From: Diplosphaera chodatii
Lineage: Eukaryota > Chlorophyta > Trebouxiophyceae > Prasiolales > Stichococcaceae
Direction of reading: 5' to 3'
Length of the DNA: 64,000 bases
NCBI GenBank assembly: GCA_032358165.1
Contig: JAALGY010000041.1
Span: 496,001-560,000 of the forward strand
Part shown: one piece after another, positions 49,139 to 61,524 of the stretch
Position numbering within the stretch: the stretch's first letter is position 1
Layout of the letters: each line of letters opens with the position of its first letter
Notes under the pieces: model-generated
Seen by the model: the letters and a program-made list of their open reading frames with translations, nothing else
What the model was told of the DNA's origin: nothing
Database searches by the model: none
Position numbers and translations under genes: made by a program

Positions 49139-50393
49139 TGATTCGTTGATATCGTGATTTAATGTAGCAAGAGACTTGGGACCCACGCGATCTGATTGCC
49201 GAGGACAGGAATGATATGCTGCTGGATGGCTGGAGACCGCAGCAGGAAGTCGGTGGTCCACAGATCTCGAAGAGCGCAGAAGGTAGCTGATCTGCCTTGT
49301 GATCCGCAATGGTCTTGCGAGCGGCTATATGCAAGATGGAGCAGGATGCTGTTGTACATTCGGGTCAGGCCTACCCAGTCATGCGCCCTGTATGGGAGCC
49401 TACCCATTATGGGACAGGGTGGATGCTGCTGCGATCACTGCGTTAGAAGCGCTGTGCTTGAAATCAGAGGCACTACTAGTTGTTTCGGTTAGTCTAGAAG
49501 AGGGGCGCGTCGACATATGAGACGCTGCTCCCGCATTGGTGACCCCTGCCTTTGAAGTGGTGATGCCAACCTTACCATGACCTGTGCGTCATGTCTCCTA
49601 CGCTCGTGCAGCGGGCCGCTTTCTGATCCATTGACATGGCAAATAGAAAGCTTCGGCGACGCGCAGAGGCATGTGCGCACGACTCTTGCTGCTTTTGACT
49701 GCGATCATTCCTGAACCCTCAGCACAGGATGGCAGAGCACGGCAGCCCATGAGCGCTCCAGTGTTGCGAGGCAAGCATGGTATCGTTGATCGTAGCCAGC
49801 AAGCCTGCAAGGCTGCAGCCTGCCGTTGCATTGCTGAAGGAGGCCCCAAAACCAACGAAGTGATTCACACCAATAACAGCACACCTTCCTCAAAACTTAA
49901 TAGCTATGGACCCCAGCCTTGCCAGGAACATCAGGTAGCCCATACAGGCGATATCTGGACGGTCGTCGCGGTTGTGCGGTCATAGACCGGGTTGTAAACG
50001 CTCTGTCCCATAATGGGTGACCATTCAAATTGGGGAATTTGACGGCCTGAACTTTGCCGATGCCGCGGCGTCTCTGACCAGCGCTTACAACGTTGCGACC
50101 GCTCATATAGCTTCACACAGGTCTGAATCTATCATGGACGCGCGGAACCCCTGCAGCCGTGCACCAGCGATCACGCACGGGCCGATCGGGCCACCCCGTC
50201 CCTAACTGTCCCATAAGGGGCACATCACTGGGTACTGCTGCAGGGGGCCTCAACACAAGGGTCGATAGGCGGAAGCTGCTTTGCTGACGTTGGCAGGAGC
50301 TGCAGATATCGAGCAAAACTCATCTGCGCGTCGGAACATCGATCTCAGCCGCTTGATCAGCTGCCTGAGCAAACCTTCTTGAGCCCTCTCTCC
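49139..50393. other. Intergenic region upstream of the NUP50-like and KKGG-protein genes
   Basis: The two flanking genes diverge from this 1.25-kb region, so it holds both promoters. It also contains a pair of 16-bp inverted repeats (annotated separately). No coding segment is supported. Confidence 0.5.
49402..50018. mobile_element. Possible small non-autonomous DNA element with 16-bp terminal inverted repeats
   Basis: ACCCATTATGGGACAG at 49402-49417 is matched exactly by its reverse complement CTGTCCCATAATGGGT at 50003-50018. The 617-bp span has no credible gene. A related partial copy, CTGTCCCATAAGGGG, lies at 50206-50220 in the same orientation as the right end. I could not see a target-site duplication, so this could instead be a palindromic regulatory motif (core CCCAT(A/T)ATGGG) used in both promoters. 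Confidence 0.35.
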
Positions 50394-50624
50394 ATGTCAG
50401 GCGAGACAGCGAACAAGGCGCAAGCTCATATCGATGCTGTGAGTCGCGCCAAGAACGAACGCCTGGACCGCCACGCCGGTACCGGCGTGCGTGGTTCGCC
50501 CAAGAAGGGCGGCGGCGGCAAAGGAGGCTGGGGATCCTTTGAGGACGATATCAAGGACGCCACTAAGGGCGAGGTGCACCCCAATAACAACGCCAAGGTC
50601 GACAGCAAGATCCAGGAGGACTGA
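50394..50624 (+). CDS. Small KKGG-rich single-exon protein, 76 residues
   Basis: Open frame MSGETANKAQAHIDAVSRAK..., with VRGSPKKGGGGKGGWGS and then an acidic stretch ending SKIQED. The KKGGxGGKGxWG element is also seen at the N-terminal side of plant PDCD4/MA3-type and hyaluronan/mRNA-binding-type proteins, where it is part of a disordered basic segment. The function here is unknown. Codon use is GC-rich like its neighbours. Start 50394 is preferred to 50379 because the upstream five residues look like 5' UTR. A TGTAA lies 62 bp after the stop. Confidence 0.75.
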   Translation: MSGETANKAQAHIDAVSRAKNERLDRHAGTGVRGSPKKGGGGKGGWGSFEDDIKDATKGEVHPNNNAKVDSKIQED

Positions 50625-50685
50625 TAGCCAGGCGGTCGGCGGCGGCCGCATCTGCAGGCTGCGGCGGCCATGTGGACTAGCAGCT

Positions 50686-50690
50686 TGTAA
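50686..50690 (+). terminator. Probable poly(A) signal (TGTAA) of the small KKGG gene
   Basis: TGTAA on the plus strand lies about 60 nt after the stop codon at 50622-50624. Confidence 0.55.
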
Positions 50691-51071
50691 CGTCGCCTGC
50701 AGGGCTTGAGGGTACGGCTGCGATGCGAGGCATGTCATTGCGGCAGGTGCTTCCTGACAATCCAAGGCGTGCAACATCTCAGATGCATCTGGAAGCGTTT
50801 TGACCTGACCCTGATAATGCCGTGCCTGATGCACCAGGAGACAGCCTGAGTGGCATGTGAGCACCAAATGCTCTGTGATACCATGAATTGGGTAGACAAT
50901 GCAAATGCTTTCTAAGCACATCAAGGCATCTGTCAGAAAACCAAGGCAACAGCAGCATCTGAGCAAAGTGGATGCCTGTCAGTCTCTCGATCCCTGTTTA
51001 AATCAGACAGACCAACACCAGCAGTCTGGCGCAGGTTGACCAGATCGTACACGCCCATGGGCCGTTGCACG

Positions 51072-52981
51072 TCAGTCTTTGAGGACCCTTGCAAGGCCTT
51101 TTGCACTGCAGGATATGAACAACAGGCATTGACGTGACTGGTCATGTCAATGCATTGCATGGTAGTTTGCGCCGGCAAAGAAAGCGCGCCATGACGAACT
51201 CGTGCACATCTCATTTTCGGCTGCACACCTGCACTGCAGTGTGGCCCACACTGTGATCTCCCCGATTTGCACATGCGCAGGCCTGCAAGGCAAAGCACAG
51301 CTGTGGGCAAGGGCTGATATGTAATAGTACACGCAAATTGATGCCCACGATGCTGCTGCTTGGTACATTCAACTTTGTTAAAGCAGCGCAAGAGCACCTT
51401 GTCACGGCATAAAGCACGTTGTCTGCCACGTCTGCACCGTTGAGTGGTACAAAGCCCTGGTATACAGCCTTCGCCTGCATGTGCAGCTGAGCGATATTGG
51501 GAGCTGCTGCACTATTGCCAGCTTGCGGCTGCAGCGCTTCTACAGGCATCACAACAAGATGCTCTGGAGATAAGCAAAGCATGCCGACATGTGTGCAACT
51601 GCAATAGTCACCTTGGCTGCATCGCCACCGTAGCGGACATTGCTGAACTCTGTTTGCACCGCACCTGGTGAAACTGCCGTCACCTGATGGAGGTGCACGT
51701 GTGAGGGTCATATGCATGTAGATACTCATACTCTAACGATCGTGGCATGAGGAAGTGCTGCGGCTTCATTGCGAGTCGTATACCTGAACTCACCCGGACG
51801 TTGCTGGAGGCAACGAGATCGTGGCGGGCGGCAGTCGTCAGTGCGTCGACGGCAAACTGCAGTGGCGGACATGAGAGCTGAGTGTGCCGGTCACTCACTG
51901 TCGCAGGCGCGGCGAGGTCTTGTCGTGGTGCGATGCATCTGTAGCATGCATGAGCTGCTTGTTTTTCCGCTGACCTTTGTAGCACAGTACATGCCGCCGC
52001 CCGCATATGCTTCATGTCCCGCCACGGAGCTGATGTTGACGATGTGGCCCCTGTTCCGAGTCACCATACCTGGTGCAAAGGTGCGTGTGAACAGTGCCAC
52101 GCCTGCCACATTTGTCTGCAGCATGGTGTTCATGTCCTGCAGCAGTATCGGATGTATGGGGATCGGTTCCCCAAAACAGAGAATTGCTAATTGCCCTGAT
52201 ATTGCCAGTGCAGATGGCGCAGCAGCACGTATGCATTCAGCTTGGTGACACCACTGCCTGACCTCTGTGTTGATCTCGGTGACAGCAGCGGTGCCCAGTG
52301 CAAGGCCCGCGTTATTGACAAGGATGTCTACTTCTGCAAATTCCTGAGGCAAACGTGATGGCAGTGACTCGATGGCAGCAGCATCCCGCACGTCCAGCGT
52401 TTCTGTGAAAATAGGTGCCTGCAAACGACGGCAAAGCATACCACAACTACAGAGGTGCCCAAGATTGCCCATGCATGGTGTATGCCTGGCGGATGATCAC
52501 AGATTCAAAGTCTGCGTGTCTAGAAGGTGAACAAACTTGCATTGAAACCAGGCTCAACGCGCCACATTTACCTTATACTTGCTAACCAGCGCGTCTTTTA
52601 GACTCTGAAGGCGCTCGGTGCGCCGTGCAACTAGGATCAGCTTGGCACCGGCCTCTGCAAAGCGGTGCGCACACGCTTCTCCGATACCGCTACTGGCTCC
52701 TGCGTCATGCAGCGCAGGTTTTTAGTTCATTAGCATTGCTGCATGTTGCCGCATGGTACACTGCCAGATCGGCCGACTGTGCAAGGTGGTGGCATCTTCA
52801 GGGTGCGCGGTCCTCTCAATCTCGCTGACTAGATCTACCGAGTGATACAACAGCCTTTGTCTGACAAACGCATTCATACAGTTCAGGTGCACCAGCATCA
52901 CGTGCAAGTAGCTAGGTTGCCACCTGTGATCAGAACCACGGCGTTGGCGATGCTCACGGAAGGGTATAGCACAGAAGCCAT
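51072..52981 (-). CDS. Classical short-chain dehydrogenase/reductase (YdfG/serine 3-dehydrogenase-like)
   Basis: Nine exons: 52924-52981, 52572-52699, 52263-52418, 51975-52136, 51794-51856, 51612-51683, 51398-51474, 51229-51282 and 51072-51105, encoding 267 residues. All landmarks of a classical SDR are present: the nucleotide-binding glycine motif T19-G-A-S-S-G-I-G26, NNAG at 97-100, catalytic Ser151 in NISSVAG, and Tyr164-x3-Lys168 in MYCATK, followed by [10 protein letters not shown]. An Arg after the second strand (VARRTERL) suggests NADP(H). In related bacterial enzymes the substrate is a 3-hydroxy acid or serine; the substrate here is unknown. The ending ([11 protein letters not shown], then [14 protein letters not shown]) fits the family's short C-terminus. 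Confidence 0.9.
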
Positions 52982-53338
52982 GCTGCCTATTTCGTTGCAG
53001 GAAATTCGGTCTGCACTTCTCAGCTTTGCTCCAGCGCGTGGCAATGACCTCAAACAGGCTGATGACGTAACAACCGGCTGGCCGCCGCTGCAAAAACATC
53101 AGCACTACAACTTCACTTGCTAACTAGGTCGCTGTGTGGCTGGCGAACGGCTGCCATCAGGTGGGCTCAGATGCGTGCCATATTATGTGGTGTTGGGTGT
53201 CTTGCTTCGTATCCTAATGAACGGAGGTGTTCGTCCTGCCGCTGATCCGATCAACAGTGTACAACACGAAACACCATTCGCAAAGTACGAGTTTCTACAA
53301 GCGCAGGGGAAGTATAGAATACACAGATCGTCAAAGCA
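52982..53338. other. Intergenic between SDR and cytochrome P450 (both minus strand)
   Basis: This 357-bp gap holds the 3' UTR of the upstream P450 and the promoter of the SDR. I see no coding sequence and no clear TGTAA signal. Confidence 0.5.
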
Positions 53339-56300
53339 CTATTGTACACATGCTGTTCTCTTTGCAGCCGGCGCTCGGGGGTGGCACAGCATGCGCAGGC
53401 CGTCACCCGGCTGCAGCGTCATTGCCATGTGCTCCGTGGCCCGCACCCCGTCTGGTCCGCCCACCTGCCAGTGTGGAAGGTGCGCCTGTGATGCCTTTGA
53501 GTCGCCGTTTAGATGCATGGAGGGCAAGGGTCTCTCAGTGACACAGAAGTCATATGCCTCTGAGTTTCAATGTCATGTGCGGTGCGTTTGACCAATTGTA
53601 CCCCCTTACCAGTTCTACATGGTCACATGAGGGCCCGCCAGCAGAGGCCTGCACGCGGCCATCAACATCCCACACCAGAGGTGCAGGATGTATACTATTA
53701 CAGCACACCTCTGGCGCCAGCTCGAAGTGGAAGTGGCCGAGCAGCGACGCCAGCACCGCGGTGTAGTTGGTCTTGGCGAGCGCCTGCCCGAGGCAGTCGC
53801 GGCGCCCGTCGCTGAAGGGGAAGAACCGTTTGGTCTTGGCGTCCGGCTGCATGAAACGATCATAGATCGGACCCATCTGCAAACGCTCCATACTCGGCAT
53901 ACGTCACATGCCGCTAGATTAAAATGCACCTCGTGTGGGGTGTGCACGTGTGGAAAGCACATGCTACCTTGACTCGGCTGACGCCCATCTCGAAGTTGCG
54001 CGCCGTGCTTGCGGTTGCATGCTGCAGATCGCCAACTCTGCCTTTGCTGTTGCCATTGGGCTCACTGGCGTCCTCAGCGGCTGGGGGCTGCACATACTCA
54101 GCGCCGGGGTGCAGCCAGCGCTCAGGCATGTACTGCCTGGCTGTCGGCCCCCAGTTGGCCTCAGCGTTGTGTATCGTGGCCGAGGGCGTCCAAAGTCCTG
54201 TCCAAGCAGGGATGTGGTACCTGCAGAGGGGCACCACTCTGCTGAGTGCAGGTTGTACTTATGCATGTCTTGTTTGGGCTCAAGCAACAGATCTGCCACT
54301 CTTGTGGCGCTCACAGGCGGTGGTCAAACAAGACTGGCTTGCATGTATCGTCAGCCAAGCACTTGAGTATCTGACATCAGCTGCGCCCCACCTGCCATCG
54401 CCGAGGGTGCATGCTGTGTGACAGATGCGCAGGGTGCCTGATGCGACAACTGGCTTCATGCGGAGGCTCTCCTGCAGGTGGCACACCAGACTACTATGAC
54501 AGGTGCACTTGCAACACTGCACAGTGGCAGGCTTGCTGTTGAGCGTTGCAGCCTGAGCCCGATCCACGCTACAGCCGTTAGTTGATCAGGTTGCTGGACG
54601 TTGCTGCCATATACATGCTACATACCTTTATGCAGGCGCCCAGATAGGAGAGGCCTGCCAAGTCGTCAAATGCCACAGCGCGCGGCATCGGGGTCGTTGC
54701 TGATGCCAGCAGGCCGTGTGCCTTAAGCTCAGTACAGATGGTTGCCTCAACCTCAGGGTGTGTTGCTATGAAGAACCTGTTCATAAAGCACACCACACCT
54801 GGGCTTGCAGACATGCTGCACTTCCATGCGAGAGCGCCAAGCAGGTCACGTGCATGTACAAGACATGAAGCAAAGCGTACAGTGTCCACGCCATTGTGTG
54901 AGCACTTGTATCCATCCCAGCAAAGTCTGTGCACAATAAGGAACTCCGTCAGGCCACTTTCAGAAAGGACTACAAGTGTAGGTGCCTGAAGCAACAGCAA
55001 CAGGCAGCAGGATGCTCGAGGCGGGATGGTTCGAAGATCATGCAGCTCACAGATCATGCCGATATGTGGCAGCAGCCGCTCGTCTGGCAGCGGCTGGCCA
55101 GTCTCAGGGTGCCGCAGTCTCAGTAGGTGGGCACCAAGGCTCTGGTCCGACAGTGGTGGGTCCGTGCCCAGGCGCTGCTGCATGCCTGTTGACTTCAAGG
55201 CGCAGTCGTCGACTGTGCCACAGCAACATTGGACACACAGCGGACAGCCAGCAGATGGTTCAGCACACTGTCTGAGGCTGAAGTCCATATCAGGTAATAT
55301 GTGCATGTTGGTGCTCACCTCTCAGCAAGCTGTGCATGATGTTTTGGTACTCTCCGTAGCAACCATGTGCGCGTCTCCCCTCCTGCATATGGCATGTTGA
55401 CGACAAAGGGAACTCACCCATTACAGTACGTTCACGGTGCCCTGGTGCCAAATCCCAACTCCTCATTTGCTATTGTGGAACATCTTCGAACCTCCCCGCC
55501 AAGCGCACGTCGCCATGCGTGCTGCACCTTGACATCATGATGGCTGCAGACCCTTGACTACATCATGATGGCTGCAGACCCTTGATTACATCATGATGGT
55601 TGCAGACCCTTGGCTACATCATGATGGTTGCAGACCCTTGACTACATCATGATGGTTGCAGACCCTTGACTAATTCTCGCCTCACCGCCGTGAGCCACCA
55701 GGTCCACTCCCGGACTGGGTCGGCCATCTGCAGGTCCACCTCCAGCTCAGCACGGTGCAGCACATCCATGAGTTCTGCCACCTCCCCCCGACTGAAGCTC
55801 CTGCAAATGCAACAGACGGCAACACCGTAGCATCAGTGTTGCCGCGTCAGTGTTCGGCTTGGCCGCTGGCCAAGGACCAACATCGTCGTGGTCGGCCATG
55901 GCCCATCATTTCAATGTGCTTGATCTTGGACATCCAGCAGCTTGGGCACAGATGTGCATGAGTGCGCACAGGGCTGCAGGGCAAGAGCAAGCCACGACTC
56001 ACTGCATGGCCCCAAAGTCGGTGCCAAAGGCGAAGCGGCTGATGACATCCATAGTCTCGCACATCAGCGCTTGGTCAATGTCGACACTTGCCTCTGGGCC
56101 TAGCTGCTGCAGCACTGCTGCAAGTTCCACACACGCGGCAACTGTGACAGGGAATCCGGCGCTGCATGATCATAGGGGCAACCATGGTGTATGTCTGCCT
56201 GGATATCGACAACTATGCTTGTTGGCAACGGGCCGGCCTTTACTGCATCAACAGGCTTTGGCAGGGCGAACGTGGCATTTGTCACCGGATGTTTGCAGGG

Positions 56301-56983
56301 TTGAAGGCGGGTGCAAGCCCTTTTCGAAAGACGCGCCACCAGCCGTCCGTCATTCCGCTGACCAGATCTGGGAACGGGGGCCGTGCAGGCGACATCATCT
56401 TGGCGATCGACTTGTACACCTGCCACCCCTTATCGAAATCCCTTCGGTTGAGCACCTCAGTCACAATGGCAGGGTCTGAAATCATGATCCACTGCACAGA
56501 CACAACGGATCAGTTAGGATATGTGTACATGCGGCACGCCGGGCTGCTCTAGGAAAGCGTGACAGGCGGGGCATTGTGGCTGTCGGCGGCACCCACATTG
56601 AACCATGCCATGCGCAGGTGAACGATCTTCCCATACGTGTCCGCCCAATCCAGTGCCAGGAGGTGCCTTTGGCGATTCCTGAAGTCCTTCAGGTTGCCTG
56701 TACAGCAGAAACGACCTACATGACGATGGCCACCGCTTCGCATGCTGCACCATCGTTTCTTGAATATGCAACGTGCATCCTACATGGACCACGAGCAAGC
56801 CTTGCGGTTCATACTACGATCACCCAGGAGCAGGCTGCTGGAGGGCGGTCCCTTGAACTGGCGCTGCAGCACGAGCGTCGCCCGCACTACCCGAAACAAG
56901 GCCCTGGCCGCCAAAGCAATCAACAGACAGGCGGCCAGCACAGCTGCCTTCCACACCCATGCCGTCGCCCCATTAGCAGGCAT
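53339..56983 (-). CDS. Cytochrome P450, paralogue 1
   Basis: Thirteen exons: 56824-56983, 56597-56697, 56286-56491, 56003-56161, 55686-55800, 55319-55382, 55051-55185, 54881-54926, 54626-54776, 54392-54471, 53968-54220, 53709-53876 and 53339-53464, encoding 587 residues. An N-terminal membrane anchor (VWKAAVLAACLLIALAARAL) suggests the ER, with the catalytic domain in the cytosol. The I-helix has F315-A-G-M-D-T-S321 (oxygen activation), the K-helix has E-S-L-R near 380, then PERW, and the haem loop reads F511-S-D-G-R-R-D-C-L-G520 with Cys518 as the iron ligand. It is a complete-looking monooxygenase; substrate unknown. Its paralogue lies head to head at 57716. Confidence 0.88.
55532..55671 (+). 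repeat. 28-bp minisatellite, five copies, inside a P450 intron
   Basis: The unit ACATCATGATGG(C/T)TGCAG plus ACCCTTGACT is repeated five times head to tail with only a few substitutions, in the 303-bp intron between exons 55686-55800 and 55319-55382. Copy number is likely variable. It ends 14 bp from the donor side of the intron. Confidence 0.9.
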
Positions 56984-57715
56984 GACTGTTGCCTCAATGG
57001 CCGGTCAGCAACAATGCAGCATGCGCGGCGTCATGAGATACGTGTCGTCACTAAGTCCCATCGCCAGCATGAGGGCCTCCCACAACCATTGCTACTGATT
57101 AACGATCGTCATCAAAGAAGCAACAGCTGCTGCTGCATCCTGCAAGTGCAGGTTGGGACCAGGAGAGTATCTCCTGCTGCACAAATGTGCGCGTCAGAGT
57201 CACTCTTGCGCAGGCTAACTAGCCTAACAAAGAACAGGAAACGCTACAATTGACTAGACAAAGCGGAGTTTCAGCATCGTGATCGCAGGTATCATTTGGT
57301 GCGCAGATCCAGATCAGCTTCCGAGATCGGACCGACACGTCATGCATGCATGCAGACTGCTTGATACATGCCGGCGTGGCACTTGCATCTTACTTCTTTT
57401 CCTTTCCAAACTGAGTGCAACAGACCTGGCACGTGCAACATGTTGTGTAACGACTACAACCTGCAACGTTTTGCTGCAACCCGTGTTTTGGTCTAGGACA
57501 CATCAACGCTGGTGCACTGGAGGGACATATCAGCAGTGTACGAGTGCTGCTGAGACTTGCTACACACGTGTGCGCAGTAGGAGCCCTGCGGGTCTTACAG
57601 ATTGGACAGCATCATCAGTAGTGTGCACGGCCAGCCTGTGCACCAGAGGCATCTAGCGCAGAGTTGGTGGCATCACCGAGGGACCTGCAGCCTGGCAACG
57701 CTGCAACGCACTGAC
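56984..57715. promoter_or_regulatory. Head-to-head intergenic region between the two P450 genes
   Basis: About 730 bp separate the divergent P450 start codons. Both promoters must be here, so co-regulation is possible. No coding sequence is seen. I could not pick out a TATA box with confidence. Confidence 0.5.
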
Positions 57716-60700
57716 ATGGAAGTCGTTTCCCTCCTGGTGCTGTTGGCGAAGGTTCTGGCGGCTGCAACCGCAGTGGAATGCGTCAGGCGGTTGACAACTA
57801 GTCAGCAGTTCAACCCGCTGCGTATCTGGCGGCGCACTGCCATCCTGGCCCGCCAGTTCCCAGGCCCAAAGCCCACCAGCTTCTTGCTTGGTGAGGGCTG
57901 CCACAGGCGTTTCTTCAGCTTTTTGCATGGCAGCCATTGGGAAGTTTCGTGACCCGAGGCTTGATGCATGCGGCAGGCAACCTGAAGGAGGCGAGCTGGG
58001 AACCCAGGCGCCACCGCGTTTTGCTCAAGTGGGCCAACCAGTATGGCGGCATATATCGCCTACGCTTTGTTTGGGTCAATGTGGGTCGATTCGCTGCAAC
58101 GAGTGCTTTCTTCCTGCTCATGCCCCAGTGTCCCTGACAATGTTAGCAAGTTGTGGACCAGCCTCAAGCTGTAGCGCTGCTGTGGTTCTGTGCAGGTTGT
58201 GGTGATATCCGACCCTGACATTGCTGCGGAGGTGTTGCACTCGCGCGAGTTTGACAAAGTGGAGGAGGCCTACCAGCCCGTCAGCAAGGTGTGGCTCAGC
58301 GTTATTCTGCTGAGTCCTGGTTGACACGTGTAGCGCAAGGCTTTACACGCTCAAATCACTGCGTGGCATGGTGCAGATGATGTCAGCAGAAGGCTACCCA
58401 GATTTGGTCAGCGGAATGACCGACGACTGGTGGCGGCTTTTCAGGTTTGGCCTCACCTTTCCCCTGCCAGCTGAAACCTAGTGGGACTGGGAATTCAATC
58501 AATGGTGTTGTCCCTGACTGTATATACCACAGCACCAGAGAAGCCTTTTGTTGTTGCCAACCCTGCAGGAAGGGATTGGCCCCAGCCTTCAGCCCTGCAA
58601 GCATTGTAAGTGTTTGCACGGCATGACCAGCATGCACCTTGCTGTGGTCAGCCTGTCATCACCACACCAAGGTTTTAGATTGACTGACATTGAGGTCGTG
58701 CTGCAACATGCACATGTTAAAGTGGTCTTGCACAATGCAGCGCGCGGGGTTCAAGTGTACATCTGCAGCCTGCACTGAACTGATCGAAGTCCTCAGTACG
58801 AAGCTGTCAGAGAATGCTTCCCAGTCGATCGACATGGATCAGGTGTGGAGTTGATCATGTCTGCGCTCCATCACCCTCTGCTATGCCTTGGCTGGAGATT
58901 TGTGATCGAGCAGGTGGTGGTGTGTGCTGTGATGGGATGTCTAGCACCGTGCAGGCGTGCCTCAGCGAGACCATGGACATGATTGGGCAGTTTGCATTCG
59001 GTACTCGGCTCAACGCTGTTCAGTGAGCACTTTAGCTTCGTTCGCAACCCTGATGACCACTCCTCCCACCAGATGGTCAGCATGCGTCTCTGAACGCTTA
59101 CCTGGTAGCGCTGTGTATGCAGGCGGTTCCGGCGTGGCGAGGTGCAGGAGCTGATGGATGTCATGCACCGTGCAGAAATGGTGCGAGCAAGCGCAGCAGT
59201 TGTTTAGCCTTGCATCACTGACCAGCGGTTCGGCACATGCCTGTTGAGTCACTGCCGCTGATTTCTGCAGGAGGTGGAACGGCGGCTCGCTGACCCACTT
59301 CGTGATTATCTTTGGTGGGCCACAAAGGTCAGTACTTGCACCCACGCTGTGTGGCCGCAGGCACAGCCACCAGACTGCAGCAAGTGTCATCTTTGCACCC
59401 GCGTGCCTGCAACCTGCTGTTTGCTGACCGCACGGCATATCATGGCGGCAGGAGGGGCGAAGGGAGTCCGCGCTGTTTGCCCATTTCCAGGCGATCATGA
59501 AGGACCTGTTGGCAGGTAGATACAAGCTGCACAGGACACTGCTGAACAGGGTTCCTGCTCCATTCACCATGCATCCACCCTGGGCTCTGTTCTGCATCAT
59601 GTAGAGATGCGGCAGCGGCTGGGGACTGAGCCCCCAGAGGCCGACATGTCCATTGGCGCCCGCATGCTGCGCCTGCGCGACCCGGACACCGGCAATGCGC
59701 TGCCGGATGAGCGGCTGCTGCCGCACATCGGGATGATCTGTGAGCTCCGCGTTGCAATCCTATTTGCCTTGCCAATAGGTCACCGCATCTCTGTGCTTAT
59801 GGGCAGAGAGTCCTTTGCCAGCTGCAACTGCTCATCATGTACTTTGTCTGCATCCTGACATGCAATGTGGGACATCAACTTGCATATGAGATGAACTGAC
59901 ACTTTGTGCCTTTGGCTGTTGCACAGTTTTCGCTGGCCACGACACGTCTGGTCACACGAAGGCATGGACTCTGTGCGTCTCTTGCTCCTACGTGTCTTGT
60001 AGCCACTCCCTTGCACTCTGGTGTAGCATAGCAAGAAGTGCATGGTCTCACCAAGTAGGCGGAGTACTGGCGTGTCAGGCGTCACTGCGACATCTGCCGA
60101 CTGCCCGGCTGCTGGTATGCAGGTTCTACATTGCAATGCATCCCGAGGTGGAGGCCAAGATCGCTGCGGAGCTTGCATCCCGAAGCCTGCTGGCGACGCC
60201 TGACAACCCGACGCCGCGGCCACTGGAGCATGACGACCTCAGTGAGCTTACCTACCTGGGGGCGGCGATCAAGGTGAGCATGCCTGAACCAAAGTGCCTA
60301 GCGATTTGCAGAAAGACACAGAGGACCGCAAGATGGTGAATTGAACATGGCAACATGGGTGTATGTTGTCGTACGCTTGCAGATGCTAGTGGCGTGCCCA
60401 CTGCGCATGTCTGTTGTCGTAACACCGAGTCCGGCTGCTTGCAGGAGTCCATGAGGATGACCCCTGTCGCCGCAAATGCTACGATCCGGGTGTCGCGGAA
60501 GGATTGCACACTTGGCGGTGGCAAGTGTGCCTCCTACTCTATGCATACTCGTACTGCCGTTGAGGGTTGCAGGCATGTCTAATTGAGGCAGTTATTGGTC
60601 AGCACCTTTCCAGGCTGCAGGGAGTTGCACGCGTGCTGGGCTGGGTGGTCCCTCTAGCTTGCATCACGATATGTGTGCAGGTACAAGATACCGGCCGGGA

Positions 60701-61524
60701 CTGGGATGTGGCTGCCACTCATCGCCCTGCAGAACACCACCGCAAACTGGGGCGAAGATGCCGACGTCTACCGTCCAGAGCGGTGGCTGGAGCCCGGCGC
60801 AGACTACCTGCCGTCCCCAGCCGACTCACACAGCGCAAAACAGACCAGCGGCGGCGTTGTACCCCCTGACGATAGCCATCAGCCAGGAAATGACGGTACA
60901 GTGGACAGCACTCATGGCAGCAAGGCACGCAGCTATGAGCTCAATGTCAGCCGTACGCAGGTCTGCCTTCCATCTGCTTCTGCGCTGCTTTACCACCATG
61001 CAAGGCGGTGTTGCTAAAATCTGCTGTGCCACCTCTATGGTGAGGTGTGTCGTTTCTGCTGCAGAGCAAGGTACCACCCTTGCAGACATGTGTGGAAGAT
61101 TGGCAGGTGCAGTTGTGTGTGACATGGTACATACTCTGTGTCTCCTGCAGGACGCATCTGGCGGACGGCCCAAGCGCTTCATACCCTTCAGCGACGGCCG
61201 GCGCGACTGCATCGGTCAGGCGCTCGCCAAGATGAACTATACTGCTGTGCTGGCGATGCTGCTGGGCCGCTTCCACTTTGAGCTTGCTCCCGAGGTGCAG
61301 CACAGCCCAATGTCACCACACCATTGCAAAAGTACCTACTGCATACAAGCACACAGTTCGCTGAGGCTTTGCATCAGCTTGCCGTCTGGCATCTAAAGAT
61401 CATCACCTCGATGCAGATGGGCGGTGTAGAGGGCGTGCAAAATGCCGAGCATATGGCGATGACGCTGCAGCCGGGTGGCGGACTGCTCATGCGTGTGATG
61501 CGCAGAGAGCTTATGGGTTCCTGA
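57716..61524 (+). CDS. Cytochrome P450, paralogue 2
   Basis: Seventeen exons: 57716-57890, 57977-58080, 58196-58288, 58377-58444, 58569-58605, 58756-58842, 58955-59022, 59123-59180, 59271-59327, 59452-59515, 59605-59739, 59927-59972, 60123-60273, 60445-60524, 60681-60960, 61151-61294 and 61417-61524, encoding 584 residues in frame. Motifs: N-terminal anchor (MEVVSLLVLLAKVLAAATAV), FAGHDTSGHT in the I-helix (about 317-326), E-S-M-R near 382, YRPERW, and FSDGRRDCIG with Cys521 as haem ligand. Five exons have exactly the same length as in paralogue 1 (64, 135, 46, 151 and 80 nt). A 29-residue Ser/Asp/His-rich insert lies between PERW and the haem loop. The exon 6 acceptor is a weaker one, chosen because it restores SAACTEL against AACVEL. 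Confidence 0.87.

Noticed and set aside
55532..55671. Short regular repeats resembling a CRISPR array
   Set aside because: The units are directly adjacent with no spacers and sit inside a eukaryotic intron; it is a minisatellite.
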